A stretch of DNA of 64,000 nucleotides, taken from contig OX104130.1 of the NCBI GenBank assembly GCA_944470555.2, positions 64,795,160-64,859,159 on the forward strand. Direction: 5' to 3'. This document shows, piece after piece, positions 20,851 through 33,890 of this stretch (the stretch's first letter is position 1; each line of letters opens with the position of its first letter). A program made the position numbers and the translations under genes. The stretch is from Heterobilharzia americana (taxonomy: Eukaryota > Platyhelminthes > Trematoda > Strigeidida > Schistosomatidae). The notes beneath the pieces are model-generated. The model was not told the DNA's origin, made no database searches, and saw only the letters and a program-made list of their open reading frames with translations.

Positions 20851-23848
20851 AGGCATACAACAGAAAAGATAGTCTTGATTTAAACTTTCATACCTAAAAC
20901 AAGAAAATTGGACATATTCATGGTGCCAAGTGACTTTCAGTTATCAGTATTTCTGTAATCACATACCAAATATGCGTCTCAATTATTCACTTATATTGGG
21001 ATAAAGATGTACTTTTTGTGCAAATTCAGTTGTTGAAAGGTATCTGAATCATTAAAATAATCCCTTAAAAGATTATAATGCAACCACTTTCTTAAAACCT
21101 GCTCTACACTAGACACGAGATCTAAAATATGATATAGTTAAACTGTGAAATACCGAACGTTTATTAGTTTTAACATGAATACCGAAAACATCTGCTTTAC
21201 ACACGTCGGTTTTCTATTGTGTTAACGAATATCCATTTCTGGCTCAAAAGACTCCAAATATTCAACACTTGAAACTTTATCTTAAAGCTTATATTTCATT
21301 ACGAAACTGATTTCCTGATAGTTTAAACGGCTATATTGCATTCAGATTTTTCGTTAAAACTGTAGCAGCTGAATGATGATATATTATTGATTTTGAGGAG
21401 TTGATAGGTCGAACTACTTGCTTTCGATGGCCAGCAGTTAAAAATTTACATGTGTTTCATTATACTCCGAACTTGTAAGCTGAATATGTGTGTATGCTAG
21501 TAGATGGTAGTGTTCCAACTGACTTTGATAAGTAACACTCAACTCATCGGTTTTCTTAGCATGAAAGCTTAGTATGATAACGATGGGAATAACTTTAGAA
21601 CGTTTTAGTATGTTCTGAACTTTTCTGATGGCATGTGAGACAGGCATTTACCTCGTTTAGTTTCATGCTATCTATACAGTAGTGTTACCTTTCTACAAAC
21701 TTTGGCTGCCAATGGGAAATTTTCAAAAGCGCTAATTGACACACATCAATTTGCATTATTATCATAAGCAGCACAATTATCAAAAAGCTTTAGCCTTTGG
21801 AACTAATTAAATATAAGTCCACCTCTGTTGCATACATCTGAGCTGATATGTGTGAACACAAACTCAGCCAGTAGTCATCTGTTCTGCATAGTTTGTCTTT
21901 TATTCGCCTAAAAACGTTGTAATCCATACTACGTTTTTATTTTTGCCGTAAGCAGTTATTAGTAGACTGTTTCCGTGAACTCTTCACATTCCTTTGGTCT
22001 TGTAAGTTGACCTTGAGCTCATTTGTGATCACATTTCAAATGATTGTGGAACGTGTTTTGTGTTTAATAAACAAAACAGTCACTACACACTGCCAAACAA
22101 TCAAATTTGTCAGTTAGACTTGATTTTCTTCAAGTGGAATCCGCTGTTCAAAGGCACTGCAAATGTTTCCTCTTCTTGTAACAGCTTCATTTTACACCGT
22201 CGTACTCTAATAAGTTAATTGTGACCTTTGTCGAAAATCCTTGTTAGCGATTTTCTTTTCCGTTTTTGCTTGTCGTTGCTTATTAGATAGTCTAGGCATT
22301 CATTTTTTCGTCAATATTTAGGAGTAATTACTTGTTCTGATGCGGTGGTTATCATGGAGTATATTACTAGTGTATGTATTGTATTCATGAGGCTCAGTAT
22401 TAACCCTTACTTTGATGTGAAGGAATTTGATGGATACAGATCTATGTGTATTTTCGAATGAACTAACTTCTTAAGCTTTAATTAAAAACCTGTTACTTCC
22501 TGCTTAGAAAACGATAGAATTTCTGGCTAGATAATTGTTAACACTACAGCTTTGATTTGTATACCAACAAGGACATACCGTAGATATATCAAGATCTTTT
22601 AGTTTCGGAAATTGTCATCTTTTAATGTCACAAATATTGACTACATTTTGATGAATCACAGTCGATTCCAAATTTTCCTAATGCTTTGTATACACTAATG
22701 TATATATAAGCTTCTGATCACTTTGCTATACATGGGTATGTAAACTGTGTATATTCTACACATATTTATTTCATGTATGAATAATTTCTTTTTGTCGAAA
22801 TATTTCAATATGCTAATTGAGATGAAGGTAACCAAATAGAAAGGTGAAGATTACTTTTACACTGATTTCCTTATCCATATTCTTGAATTTCATCAGTCAC
22901 ACATCAGTGTAAAAATATTTTTAGTAAAATTGCAATTTCTCATTTCCGTTGCATTTTTCTCCTCTGTCCTGTTAAATGCATCAATTCAGTGAAACATTAG
23001 TCATCACCTGAAAATACTGTTCGATATGAAGTGAATGTATAATAAACTCAACTAACTAACCTTCCAGTAGCCGTTTATTAAGAAACTTTGTAAACGGACA
23101 AAATGTGCTCACTAAACCTATGACTACTGAAAGAATGTGCACCATTTTTAGCTGTGTATTTCTTTAAACTGAAAGATACATTTTAGAAGCCGATCATAAA
23201 GCTTAGAGGAATATTCTGGGATGGAATAAAAAAATTCCTATCTTTGTGTTCGTTCAGTTTTAGGGAAATTGTTATCAGATTTCCACATTTTACTTATAGA
23301 ATCGGTACAAACATGGCTTCTGTACATACTTTGACATGGGAAACAAACCATGTTCTTGTTCGGTGCTCGCAATACCCCACTTCACTGTATCTTTGGTTAA
23401 GTTGCGAAATCATTTATAGGCATTTTATTATCGATCGTTTGTCTAAACACCATAAGCTTACAGTTGCTGCTGGATTGTTTTTTCTGAAAATATGATGGGA
23501 CAGTTTGTGCATGATACTGTAACGAACTGACAGTATACTTTGAAGAATTGTTGAAACTATTAGTTCGTCTAACCATAGTGATTTACATGATACCATCTCA
23601 CCACTTGAACTCTAATTTAAGCATATTTTTCTGTATAAATTCTAAGATAATGTGAAAAAATTGAAACACTGACAACAAGTGATTTTCATGAAAATAAATT
23701 CTTTGCTTTGATGCGCTAGTAATTTGGAATCATAAAATTTCACCAACTAATGGGTAGACAGCAGCCAGTTAGTGGTTTGTGGGAACTGATTGGTACAAAG
23801 TCATTTTCACCATGAACTAACAACAGTTTGATATCCGTTATAAAATGA
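20851..23848. other. Long AT-rich spacer
   Basis: About 3 kb without a supported gene or known repeat. Frames up to 83 codons (23244-23495) show no domain and no splice-site context that would make them exons. Confidence 0.45.
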
Positions 23849-23980
23849 AGAACACTGAACAGCTGCTTCGTTTTCGTCCGGGACTTTTTTGCAGTTCACG
23901 CCAGTGTCCCGATGAGGGATCGAATGTAGGACCGGTAGGTCTCGTGGCATGCACCTTAATATTGAACCACTGGTCAGGTC
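23849..23980 (-). mobile_element. tRNA-headed SINE (second type) with decayed hammerhead, antisense
   Basis: On the minus strand the head GACCAGTGGTTCAATATT ... CTACATTCGATCCC has A- and B-box-like sequences at tRNA spacing. It is followed by CGGGACACTGGCGTG and then GTCCCGGACGAAAAC, which retains the closing half of a hammerhead (stem II strand and GAAA). The CUGANGA half is lost. The arrangement matches the antisense copy at 61.8 kb. Confidence 0.6.
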
Positions 23981-26900
23981 CCCAGTGGTCTACATTTCTT
24001 TATTTCTATCAGTTTATGATACGGTGAAACCACCATCAAATGCATTTGAAGAGTATTTGTCTTTATACTTGACTGCAGGCCATCAGAACTTCGAAGCATT
24101 TCACCAATGAGAATTAAAGGTAAGTCAAAAGTGTTCGGAGACAAAAAATCAAAGAAATAGTGAATTGTTCTTTTAAGGTTCAACTTTAGCTGCGATGCAA
24201 ACTAAAGGTGAAATTTATCATTGAAAGCTGCAGATATGTAACAAGCTTCACAAATGCAGTAAGAAATGAAGGGCTAAACTCAAGAATAATTGTAAAATCG
24301 AGATTTGAATAAATTTAGAAAACGGCTATCATAAGCCGTCACAAAGCAATTTATACTTTATAGCTGTGGAGTTAAAAAGGTACCAATAAACTGGAATCTG
24401 AAATAATGGAGTTGTGAACACCAATGAGCTATATAAGCATATGAATAATCAGAAAAATCAGAGAGCACACAGTGATCGAAATTCAGTAGATACCACTGAT
24501 CATAAAGATGATTGAGTCAGACATCTAACTGTTGACTGGAAACTTGAATTTTAAAAGTGATATTCAAAGATGATTAAATATCTCACAAAACAAAAGGATA
24601 GGAATGGTACTTAAACAAATGTCCCCAACTTTTGAGTATGATAAAACAGTGATGAATGCTAAGTTTAGAGTGATTTGTTGAAATGCTTGCGGTACTTTCA
24701 ACCTTCTCTTAGTACTCTCAAAGAGTCAAAAACTAGTCCTTCTTTACTCTACCAAAAGTCTGTATCCTTGGTTTCTGTTTTTGATAACTGTTTTCCATAT
24801 TTCCTTAACAATATATACTATTGTTTATCCTAGATTTAAGCCTTTATTTAATTCTACATTTGTAAAACTTGTAGTATAACATGACTCCTAATGATAGATT
24901 CCTCTTTTACACTGTATTGTAGCTGATGATTAACCATAGCATCATATGAGCCTATTTTATTCTGAAAATTGTCTGTATCCTCATTTAGCTCAAAATTTAC
25001 CAAGACAATGAGATGTGTGCAACAGTGAGCTATCAGAGGAACATAAATTTAAGTTACTGTAGCAATTATCATGATTATCCTGAACTGCATGATGTACAGA
25101 AATTCGAAAAAACAATCTTTATATAGTCTCGTTTTATAGCTAAAGGCTTTCTTACGTTACAGAAGTAAGGTAGTTGTATATCTCCTTGTTGTATATAAAT
25201 CCAACTTGTTACTTTCAAAGTTTCCTGTTTAGCTTTGGCTTTGCATTTTTGTGTCACTTCTTGTTGATGGGTAAATAGGTACTGGCTTTTTTTCTCGTCC
25301 AGAGTAAGTTTTAAGAAAATATACACTCTTTAACTAATCCAAATATTCTCACAGCTTTGGATCTTCGATTTGAATTGTATGCTTAGATATATTAATACAT
25401 GGTGTTTCCTACTCATCCACCTCATATTTGCTTCATTCCATGTACTCTATTGTATTATCATCGATACCATAAAAGAGGTATATTGAGTAACATCCTATAA
25501 TCCTCATGTGACTTTAAATTGCTGTATATAATCGGTGTCTGCTACAGGTTCGCCAAGGAAATAAATCTTATAGTGTTGAATAAATTCCTCAAGCAGGAAA
25601 GAATTAGTAACCACAAAGGACAGATGCCATTGGCTAAACATCAGCTACACCAGTAATTTTGACCCTTTTCACGCACACGATTAACCTGCAGGTACTTGTA
25701 ACAGAAATTGGTTGTTTCTAATTTTAGAATAATAATTTAGCACTTATTCATGTGCGATAAATTAGAGAATGATAGTTTGTAATTATATTAGGAGTTTTAT
25801 TCCTGGGAAGAGCAAAGTATTGTTTAGATCTGGAAATGACTTAAGCTTTAGGTAAGCCCTTCAAACGTGGATGAACACCTTTCTATCATGATCAGAGACT
25901 GTTGAGAGATTGTCAAGTCTCCATTAAGTAGGAGATTTTTACTTTTTGATAAGTTTGTGTACTTTTTATCAGGCAGTTGGGCTCCCTATAACCTTTTTCA
26001 TTTCTCGCAATTCATGTGCATTATGATGGAAATAAATTTATATAATTTAATTTTACGGCAGCATTAAGTATCAGTACGTACACTTTATAAATGTAGATAG
26101 AAAATATGCAGTACGGAAATGATGAATGAAATAAGTATATTATATGGAAGACGAACAAAAAATTCCTTTATCTGTTTAAGTACAGTTTGTGTTGCACCTC
26201 TTTCTAACTTATAGAATGTGATATTCATTCATTTATATACAGATGGATGTCAAATCTTGCCTCTTAGAGGGATAACAAATCACAGTAAACTCTGTTTATA
26301 CTTTTTTTCGCGGATAATATTGTGAAAGTTTGCATCCAGTATATTTTTCTCCTTTCTGTCATTTGAATGTTTCAGAAAGCCTGACAATGCACCTGTTTTT
26401 ACCACATACAGATATTTTTATAAGTATTGTGAATATCTTATGTCTGGCTATGTGAACCAGTCACTTTTACACAGAAGCAGGATAAGAATATAAACATTAA
26501 CTCACTCATTATTCCCCTAAAGTTCCTTGAAGTCTGATAAACCTTTTTGCAATTTCTTCGTTTATATAAAGATGTACTTACTTGTCTTCTGGCCTTTTCC
26601 TCCTGTGTGTGTGTTTCCGACATATATTGTTAGGAATAATACATCGTGAAAAATTATTGCTAGTATTATTAGTATCGATGGTGTATAGGAAAGAAAGTTT
26701 TTCTGTAGTTTATCTTATATTCACTCTTAGATCATGTCCTTACAATTTGAATTCACCTTCAAAATGTGCATGAACGAGATCACTGTGTTGAATACGAAAG
26801 AAAAACAACACCATAAGAATAAGAACATTCAGGCCATTTTTTTTATATCTTACTAGAATTGGCTCATTTGGTTTAGCATGAATATAACAAATATAGCTGG

Positions 26901-28189
26901 TTTGATCATAAACTGATAATAAGTCTGAATTTAAAATTCCGCACCATTCGGTGATTGATAAACCTGTGTATTAAAAATAAATTGTTCTTGAGGACCACTC
27001 ACCTCTGAATCCTTATTTTATACGAAGTAATTCTGGGGGTTTTTAGTTTCCAGATAAGCAAAAATATTTTCATGCAACTAGTCTGTGAACAACGATTCAA
27101 CATTTCCAACCCTACAAGTATCGCAACGGGTTTATTCTGCGAGGTTTGTCTTTGTTTTACTAAAGTTCTTATCACCTATCATTTCATTTATCTTTGAAGA
27201 TTATTTCAAATTCATATATGCTTCATTTTCTTCTGAACTGCATGTACAAAGGAAACATCTTCCTCAATATGTGGTTCTAAGAACTTCATTCAGAATAATG
27301 CAGTTTTCTGTGTCCTAGGGTTGAGTATTTAGCCAAATGCTTATCCTTTTAACATAAGATACACAATAACAGACAGTTTTTAAGATTAATCGATGGAAAA
27401 TCAATCAACTACTTTGGAGGTTATCAATACGAACCAGATAATGACTTGGGTTTTTATTCCAATTTTGTCATCATTTTTAATTGTGATGTGTATCCTCAAA
27501 AGTCTGATTATTAGCCAGCAGGAATCGTAGAAACCACAAATGAGAATATCAACGACTCTCTTTTTCAATATGATCTGGATACTATTTGAAAATCCGTAAA
27601 AAATGAGGCATTCAAGTGAAAGTTTGCACGTGATACATTGGTTTGGTATGTATTACTGATTTCCTCCAAATGTTGAAAGGTTGTCATTAAGCTTCTATTT
27701 TCAAATCATTTCAGTATGATGAAAGTTAAAGTAATCAAGATCTTAACCTAAATATTTTCCCCTCGATTACTGGATAAAATGAAAACTCTTATTAGCAGTG
27801 TACCCTCCAGACAAACTTAAGAAAGAGGTTCGTGCTGATGATGCTGTCTGGAATGCTACTGAAAACTTCACGACTAAACAATCCAGCTCAAATAAAACAC
27901 CATCAAAATCCTCCTCCTGAGCTACAAATATTCTCCATCATTGCAGAATAAGATGAGTGCATGACGAATACTTTGTAATCAGCCAGATTCAGAATCAAGT
28001 TTATCAGTCGAAATGCTATCGTCTCTCCTGAAATCTTAGTACAAGTAGAAAAACATCATTCACACCAATCGCCTAAATGAAATTGTAAGCATTAAGCCAT
28101 TCCATGGTAAGGTTGATATAATAAAACAATATCTACCACTCATTCGTTTTTTCACTTCTATGCATGTACACGCAGACGAATCCAGACTT
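23981..28189. other. Long AT-rich spacer
   Basis: About 4.2 kb with no recognisable gene. Several small frames of 60-96 codons are unsupported. The last 200-300 bases may be the unrecognised 5' part of the PLE remnant that follows. Confidence 0.45.
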
Positions 28190-28920
28190 AGGTATTATAG
28201 ATCTGTTTCTGATTTATGGCTTGTTTTCACACCCATTTTCAGTTTACCTATGACTTTGAAGGTGATGAAGATCAACTAGCAGTGGAGGATTGCAACATTA
28301 AAAGAAAGCCAGATGGAAGTTTAGAGACTAGTATCTATAAGGAACTTTCCCATTGGAATCGCCACTTAAACTTCAAATAATCTCACCCCATTTCACTTAA
28401 AGTAAGGTTAGTTAACTGCCAAATTAATAGGGCAAAAAGCTTACTAGCAAGCCAGAACATATACGATAAGAAATTTGACACATGAGGAATACCTTATGTC
28501 TCAATAATTACCCACTTAAATGTGTCAACAAATTCGTAAGAAGTCGAAAGAAAGATATGAGTAGTAATAATTACATAGGTGTTGTTAATAATAATCCTAC
28601 TAATATCGATAGCAATGGTGACAGAGTTGAGAGACAATTCAGAGCCTCGACTGTATAACCACACTAGGAAGGCACTTCAGAAACCTTAAAAAAAAGAGTT
28701 TTCAATAAGGTTAGGATTAAAGTGGCCCTTCAATCAACAAACTAGCTTCGAAACAAGCTTTTTAGGCTAAAGATCCTTTTGATTCTACTAGGCAAAATAA
28801 TTTAGTTTGCCAAATCACTTGCTATGTTTGTGAGGTAAAATACATGAGTCAGGACAGTGGATCACCGTCGATTTGAATAAAAAAGCACAAAAACGTGGCT
28901 AAATCAATATTAGTAGATCC
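28190..28920 (+). mobile_element. Penelope-like element remnant, sense strand
   Basis: A 52-codon stretch (about 28230-28380) reads FTYDFEGDEDQLAVEDC, then KRKPDGSLETSIYKELSHWN and RHLNF. This matches the PLE region after the YVDD box ('FTxExExxxLPFLDVxxxRxxDGSxxTxVYRKxTxTxxYLNF'). After a stop it continues as SHPISLKVRLVNCQINRAKSLL. About 450 bases on, CEVKYMSQDSGSP (about 28828-28870) stands where CxxxYVGQTxR begins the GIY-YIG domain. The catalytic box is not readable. The element is inactive. Confidence 0.65.
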
Positions 28921-29070
28921 TAATAAGATTCCTACATTTACGTGAAACTTCCAGCAGAGTTAATATTCTCAAAACTCAACATTTTACTGAGATAAAGTGG
29001 AAGTGTCTCACATACAAACTCCAGCTGAAAATACCTATATCACATGAATTAAAATGAAATGTGACTTGGC

Positions 29071-29138
29071 AGAAATCTCTTTATACCAATACATATTCCT
29101 AATTTATTAAGAATATGTATTAGTATAAAGAGATTTCT
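29071..29138. repeat. Long near-perfect hairpin, 28-bp arms
   Basis: The left arm (29071-29098) and right arm (29111-29138) are reverse complements over 28 bases with one exception, around a 12-base AT loop. The exception is C-A on the plus strand and becomes a G-U wobble in a minus-strand transcript, which would then be fully paired. It could be a small terminal-inverted-repeat element, a small-RNA precursor, or a chance inverted duplication. No flanking direct repeat was found. Confidence 0.8.
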
Positions 29139-29517
29139 GAAACATGGGAGACTTATAATTATCTCGTGTGAAAAAGGCAAACAGTTGAAGTGTGTAAATC
29201 AAGAGAAAAATTCCCTAACAACATTTATGTTTAACTGAGCGAAAACTTTTAAAAGACAATCTTGCGCAAAATGCGTTCGTACAATAAACATTGACTGAAG
29301 TCAAGATTATCGTCCATGAAAGAAGATAGAACGTAATATCGCCAACAAATTTTCCAGTCGAAATCAAAGATGAAAAAAATGTTACGAAAGATTAATGAAA
29401 AACCAATGACGGTTAATAATATTAATTGTCACTTGGGCTCCGGCTTTTACCAAAAATAACCGCGAGTTATGAAAATAGAAACGGTTAATAAGAAGTACGT
29501 AGTGGATTATGATTTCG

Positions 29518-30751
29518 CATCTGCTTCAAGACTACGGTTTCTGTGCCACAAACCCTTGTCAACCTCATTCAACACCTATATTCTATGCTATATGATGCTT
29601 GCTACATGCCGAGTGATTCACAGTGAAAAGCTCAGTGATGCCTTTGAAGTGAAGACAGGAGTAAGACAAGGTTGCCGCCAACCATCACACATGATCTTCC
29701 TGATTGTGACCGACTCGACTGGATCATGCAACAGACAACTGTGAGGAGTGAGAAGGTGGGTGTATGCTGTTTGACCGATGAAAAGACCCCAGAAGAAGAT
29801 TTGGATTCCGCCAACGATGATGATTTATGTCTAATGTGTTGTCGCACAAACTCGAAGATCTACAGGTGAAAACTAACGAGTTGGCGGAGGAGGCGAGGCA
29901 GCGAAGACGCAACTTCAAGTGAATGTGGAAAAGACAGGTGATGAAGATACCCAGCCAACAACGACAACAACAAGAAGAAGTAGCAATCACCATGAACGGA
30001 ACAACCCAAAGGAAGTAGTCTGTTTCACCTACTCAGGCAAGGCAGCATCGTTTCAACTACAGGTGGTGGCACAGGCATAGATGACGACGTGAAAGTCAGG
30101 ATAGGAGAGACAGCAAGACAGGCCTTCCTGCATTAATCTGAAATCAGTGTGGAGATCTACTGCAATGCACTGCACTGCACTGTACTTCACTTCACTTCAC
30201 TTCACTCGGCATAAAGCGTGAACAGGATCCGGATTTTCAACACTGATATTAGTGAGGTCAATGCTTCTGTGTGAGAGATGGTTGAGAGACTTGGCGCGTT
30301 ACGAAAAGCATTTCGAACAAACTGCAGACATACATCACACACATCAACAGGTGCCGCTTATGTTCACTCGATAGTGAAGATCAGATCAGATGACCAGAAT
30401 AATAAGAATAAGCAACGAGGAACTCTGACTGACTGACTAGCTGGCTGGCTGTCAACGAACCAACCAAGAATCTGTCGCCCAACAAATATGCAGAGGAAGA
30501 AAGTGGAGATGGACTGGACTGGACATGGACTGAGAAGACTATTCGGGGATATCACGCTCCAGGCCAGGCCGTTGAGTGGAATCCAAAGGGGAAACGACGA
30601 GTTGGGCGTCCGAGGCGAGGGTGACATGTTGGAGATGGTGTGAGGAAGAAATGGAAGTTTGTGGGTAGTTGTGGAGCCAGGTTGAAAAGACTGCAGAAAA
30701 GAGTGGAATGGCGACGTATTACTGAAGCTCTATATATCGCTGGGAACCAAT
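29518..30751 (+). mobile_element. RTE retrotransposon, 5'-truncated (type B)
   Basis: This starts within the RT (CTGCTTCAAGACTACGGTTT matches the B element antisense at about 57155) and runs to the 3' end (ACTGAAGCTCTATATATCGC). It retains CRVIHSEKLSDAFEVKTGVRQGC (RT motif B region), a decayed FADD region (DSANDDD, about 29809), and the C-terminal domain in broken frames. Numerous small tandem expansions distinguish it from type A, including CACTG/CTTCA repeats at 30160-30207, ACTG/GGCT repeats at 30425-30452 and GGACT at about 30512-30530. No clear target-site duplication was found. Confidence 0.85.
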
Positions 30752-33700
30752 TTTGTATGGAATAATTTAGTAGAATTTTGGTGTTTTATCAAGGTGCCAT
30801 ATTTATGGTAATGTTATGAAAATGTTTAGCAGTTCTGTGTAGTTTTATTGCTGGTACGCAAATAAAACTGGCCAGGACCGATTTCTACAAAAATATAAAT
30901 CTATGATGTTGAAACAAAAGTTGTCATCACGTAGTTTATTGATCCTTATAATACCTAACGTTGTTCTTGTTTACAAAATCAAACAGATATCATAATTTAT
31001 TGGTGGAAATACATACCAAATGGATGGTTCTACAGTTCAATCATTAGATGTTGTTACTAATTGATGTAACGATTGCCTATTTGTACATGCACGCTTCGAA
31101 ACACTACCCAATTGTATTTTCACTTGTCATTTTTTCTTTGTATTGATCACTTTACGGTAGAAATCAGTCCAAGAGTTAGTCATGTTCATTTTCAGTCTAT
31201 AGTGAAACCTGAAACACGTAGTGCATCAGACAATAACACACCTGCTAAATAAGTAATCATTTAATTCTTTAAAATATTTGAAAGTCTACTCCTCTCAGTA
31301 ATCGCTGATATCTAGCTCATTATTGGAGACGAAGTGGGTGACTGAATATTTGATTGAGTGGGAAAATTCCGTCACAAGTAAATATCTGATTGCTTTGCTT
31401 GTTGGTTACATTTCATTTTCTAGAAGATAAAAAGATGGACACTACTGACAAGTTCTTTGACAAATTACCACTTCACAAGATTGAAGACTAGTAATTTCTT
31501 TTCTACATCCTTGTAGAAATGTGAAGTCATTTATTCCACTAATTTTTTAAATTTTTTTCAGTCTTTCTTACAAACAATAAGAGACAACTGAAATAAAAAT
31601 GGGCATTTTTTTTCTTGATAAATTAATTTTGTAACAGTCTATTCTAGCAAATTAGAAAAACGAAGACGAGATTTAGGATGTTTTATCTGTTTTTTTCATG
31701 CAATATCTGAGTTTTTCGTTGGGCATACTGATCTTTATTTTCAAATAATTACAGATTCCAGTCTATGTATTCAAATCATTTGAAGTTGTACTGACGGTGA
31801 CACTCATATTAATACTGAAAGCCCTGAGTGGAAAACTTAAACCTCACAAAACACATCCAACCACCAAAAGAAATACATGCATACTATTTCAATAGAACTG
31901 GAAACAGTAAGTTTAGTAGATTACACTCTATTTATCTATCCGTCTAATTATTGAATAATATTTGAATAAGTATATATCTAAATCTTACTTGAAAGCAGAT
32001 TCTTATTAATCTGAAAAGCTTAGTGAGTTGTTATTCAAAGTTACTTCCAAATGTGTCAAAACACCACAAATAGTTTCTTTCACCACTGTCTGCAGTAAAT
32101 TATTGGCTGGTACATACCTATGTAGGTTTGATCAGAGGATCATTTTTATTTATTCCGAGATATTCTTTAATTATGTCATGAGAAACCTCTGTCTATGTAT
32201 TTGAAAACAATACACAAGCTTACATAATGATAAATAGTAGTGTAAAATCTGTTTACTAGACCAGATGTATCTCTATAATACTTTGTAATTTCATCTTTTA
32301 ACGGAAATATACTTAGTAGGCAAGGAAAAAAGTGTTAAAATTGGCGAAGTGATAGCTTTAATTGCTTACAAATCAAGAGGAAGATATACAGCTAGTAATG
32401 AATTCATATTTGAAGTTGTACGCTGAAGGAGGTAATTTTTATATCAAAGATGTACATCATTTGAAGATTCTAAAGGCAGTGGAAATATTTCACTATCGTT
32501 TAGTTTTAGTAGGGGATATCCACACCTTTGTAAGGGATTGAATAAGGGGTTATGAAGTCTCATGTGCAACACTTAATCTTTCTACTACTGGTTCGGAATC
32601 TATCAGTTCACTTTCATCATAATCTATGAATTCTTAATATAAATGCAACTGTTATCCACTGTCTTCACTCTTTTGATAACTAATCTCAAAAGTCACAGCT
32701 CTGTATACATAATTCTGGAAATTCAACTCAAAGAAAGCCTTTCATAAGCAGTAGATTTTGATATGGTTGAAGATTTACGGTGACTAGTTGGTTTCAATGA
32801 AGTTCCCATCACAATAACATCGAAGATATTGTATGAAAAAAAGATTTTGTATCATTAGTTCAGTAACACCAATGAAATTTATTGTACTTGTAGGTGGGAT
32901 TATAGGTTACGGATGGTCATACAGGTTTTTTAAGATAATTATTTTCGTATTTAATTTATGTTTAACTTATCATGATGAAACAATGATCAAATTTAATTCA
33001 TGTTTTTTAGTTTTCAGAACTAAGGTTACATTTTTCAAAAGAATGTGCCTTCTCTATATACTCCTAAACTGCCGAGAAGGCTGACAATCAGAAAAGACTT
33101 CTGATTTTTGAATGTGAAGTGTGAAACACGTTGTTTCTAGTTATGAAAGGCAGAGTGACATCATGTGGACTGCATGGATTATACTGAATGACATTTAAGT
33201 TAGAACAAGATATAAGTGTAGAATAATAAGGGAGTACGTTAAAAAGGAGATTAAATCTTTTACAATAGTGGGTCGAATTTTATACTGCAGTAAGTGATGT
33301 GATCCCTCATAACATTCAACGGGAATCACTAGCATTTCCATTTAAAATTTCAACATGCTACCTATCTTTTACTAATTCTTTTCTTTTATCTTTTGTTTAA
33401 GCTATTACATGTTATCACTTGTTTCTTAGTTGTTCAGTGTAATGGCTTTAAGACTTAATCTCCTTGGATCTCTATTGCATGACTTTATTTTTCTGGAGAA
33501 TTTCCTTTCAAGCATCCCTTCATCCTCTCTGAATACTCATGTAACTACCATCTTTGGATCAAGCAACACAATTTTTTTTATTTGTTCGCTGCAAATTCCT
33601 ACACTCTTCCGGAGGAAAGAGTATCTGATTTCGGTTGATAACTGTCCATCAACCTTCTAACTTATCCATTTTGGTTTTTCATTGATCATCGACAGTTTGA

Positions 33701-33819
33701 TAATCAGTGTAGATGTTAGATGGTTGGAGAAAATCCACAGGAAGCTTTAGAGCTAGATTTTTTTGTTAGCACTTTCAGTTGGTTGTATCTGCGGCCTCGA
33801 AGGAACTGGTGTTATTTAT
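30752..33819. other. Long AT-rich spacer
   Basis: About 3 kb with no supported gene. The frames at 32833-33084 and 33430-33660 were examined and show no domain. Confidence 0.45.
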
Positions 33820-33890
33820 GAGATTCCCACCCGGATCACCCATTGTTGCAGTCAGCAGAGTTACCACTGAGCTTTTCTCCCCGCGACTGA
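33810..33890 (-). mobile_element. tRNA-like SINE head, antisense, tentative
   Basis: On the minus strand AGCTCAGTGGTAACTCTGC resembles a tRNA A box and GGGTGATCCGGGTGGG a degenerate B box about 30 bases later. The surrounding 200 bases are less AT-rich than their neighbours. No hammerhead tail was found downstream, so the family is unclear. Confidence 0.3.

Noticed and set aside
33430..33660. 76-codon frame as a possible membrane-protein exon
   Set aside because: No recognisable domain or splice sites; hydrophobicity is expected in AT-rich random frames.
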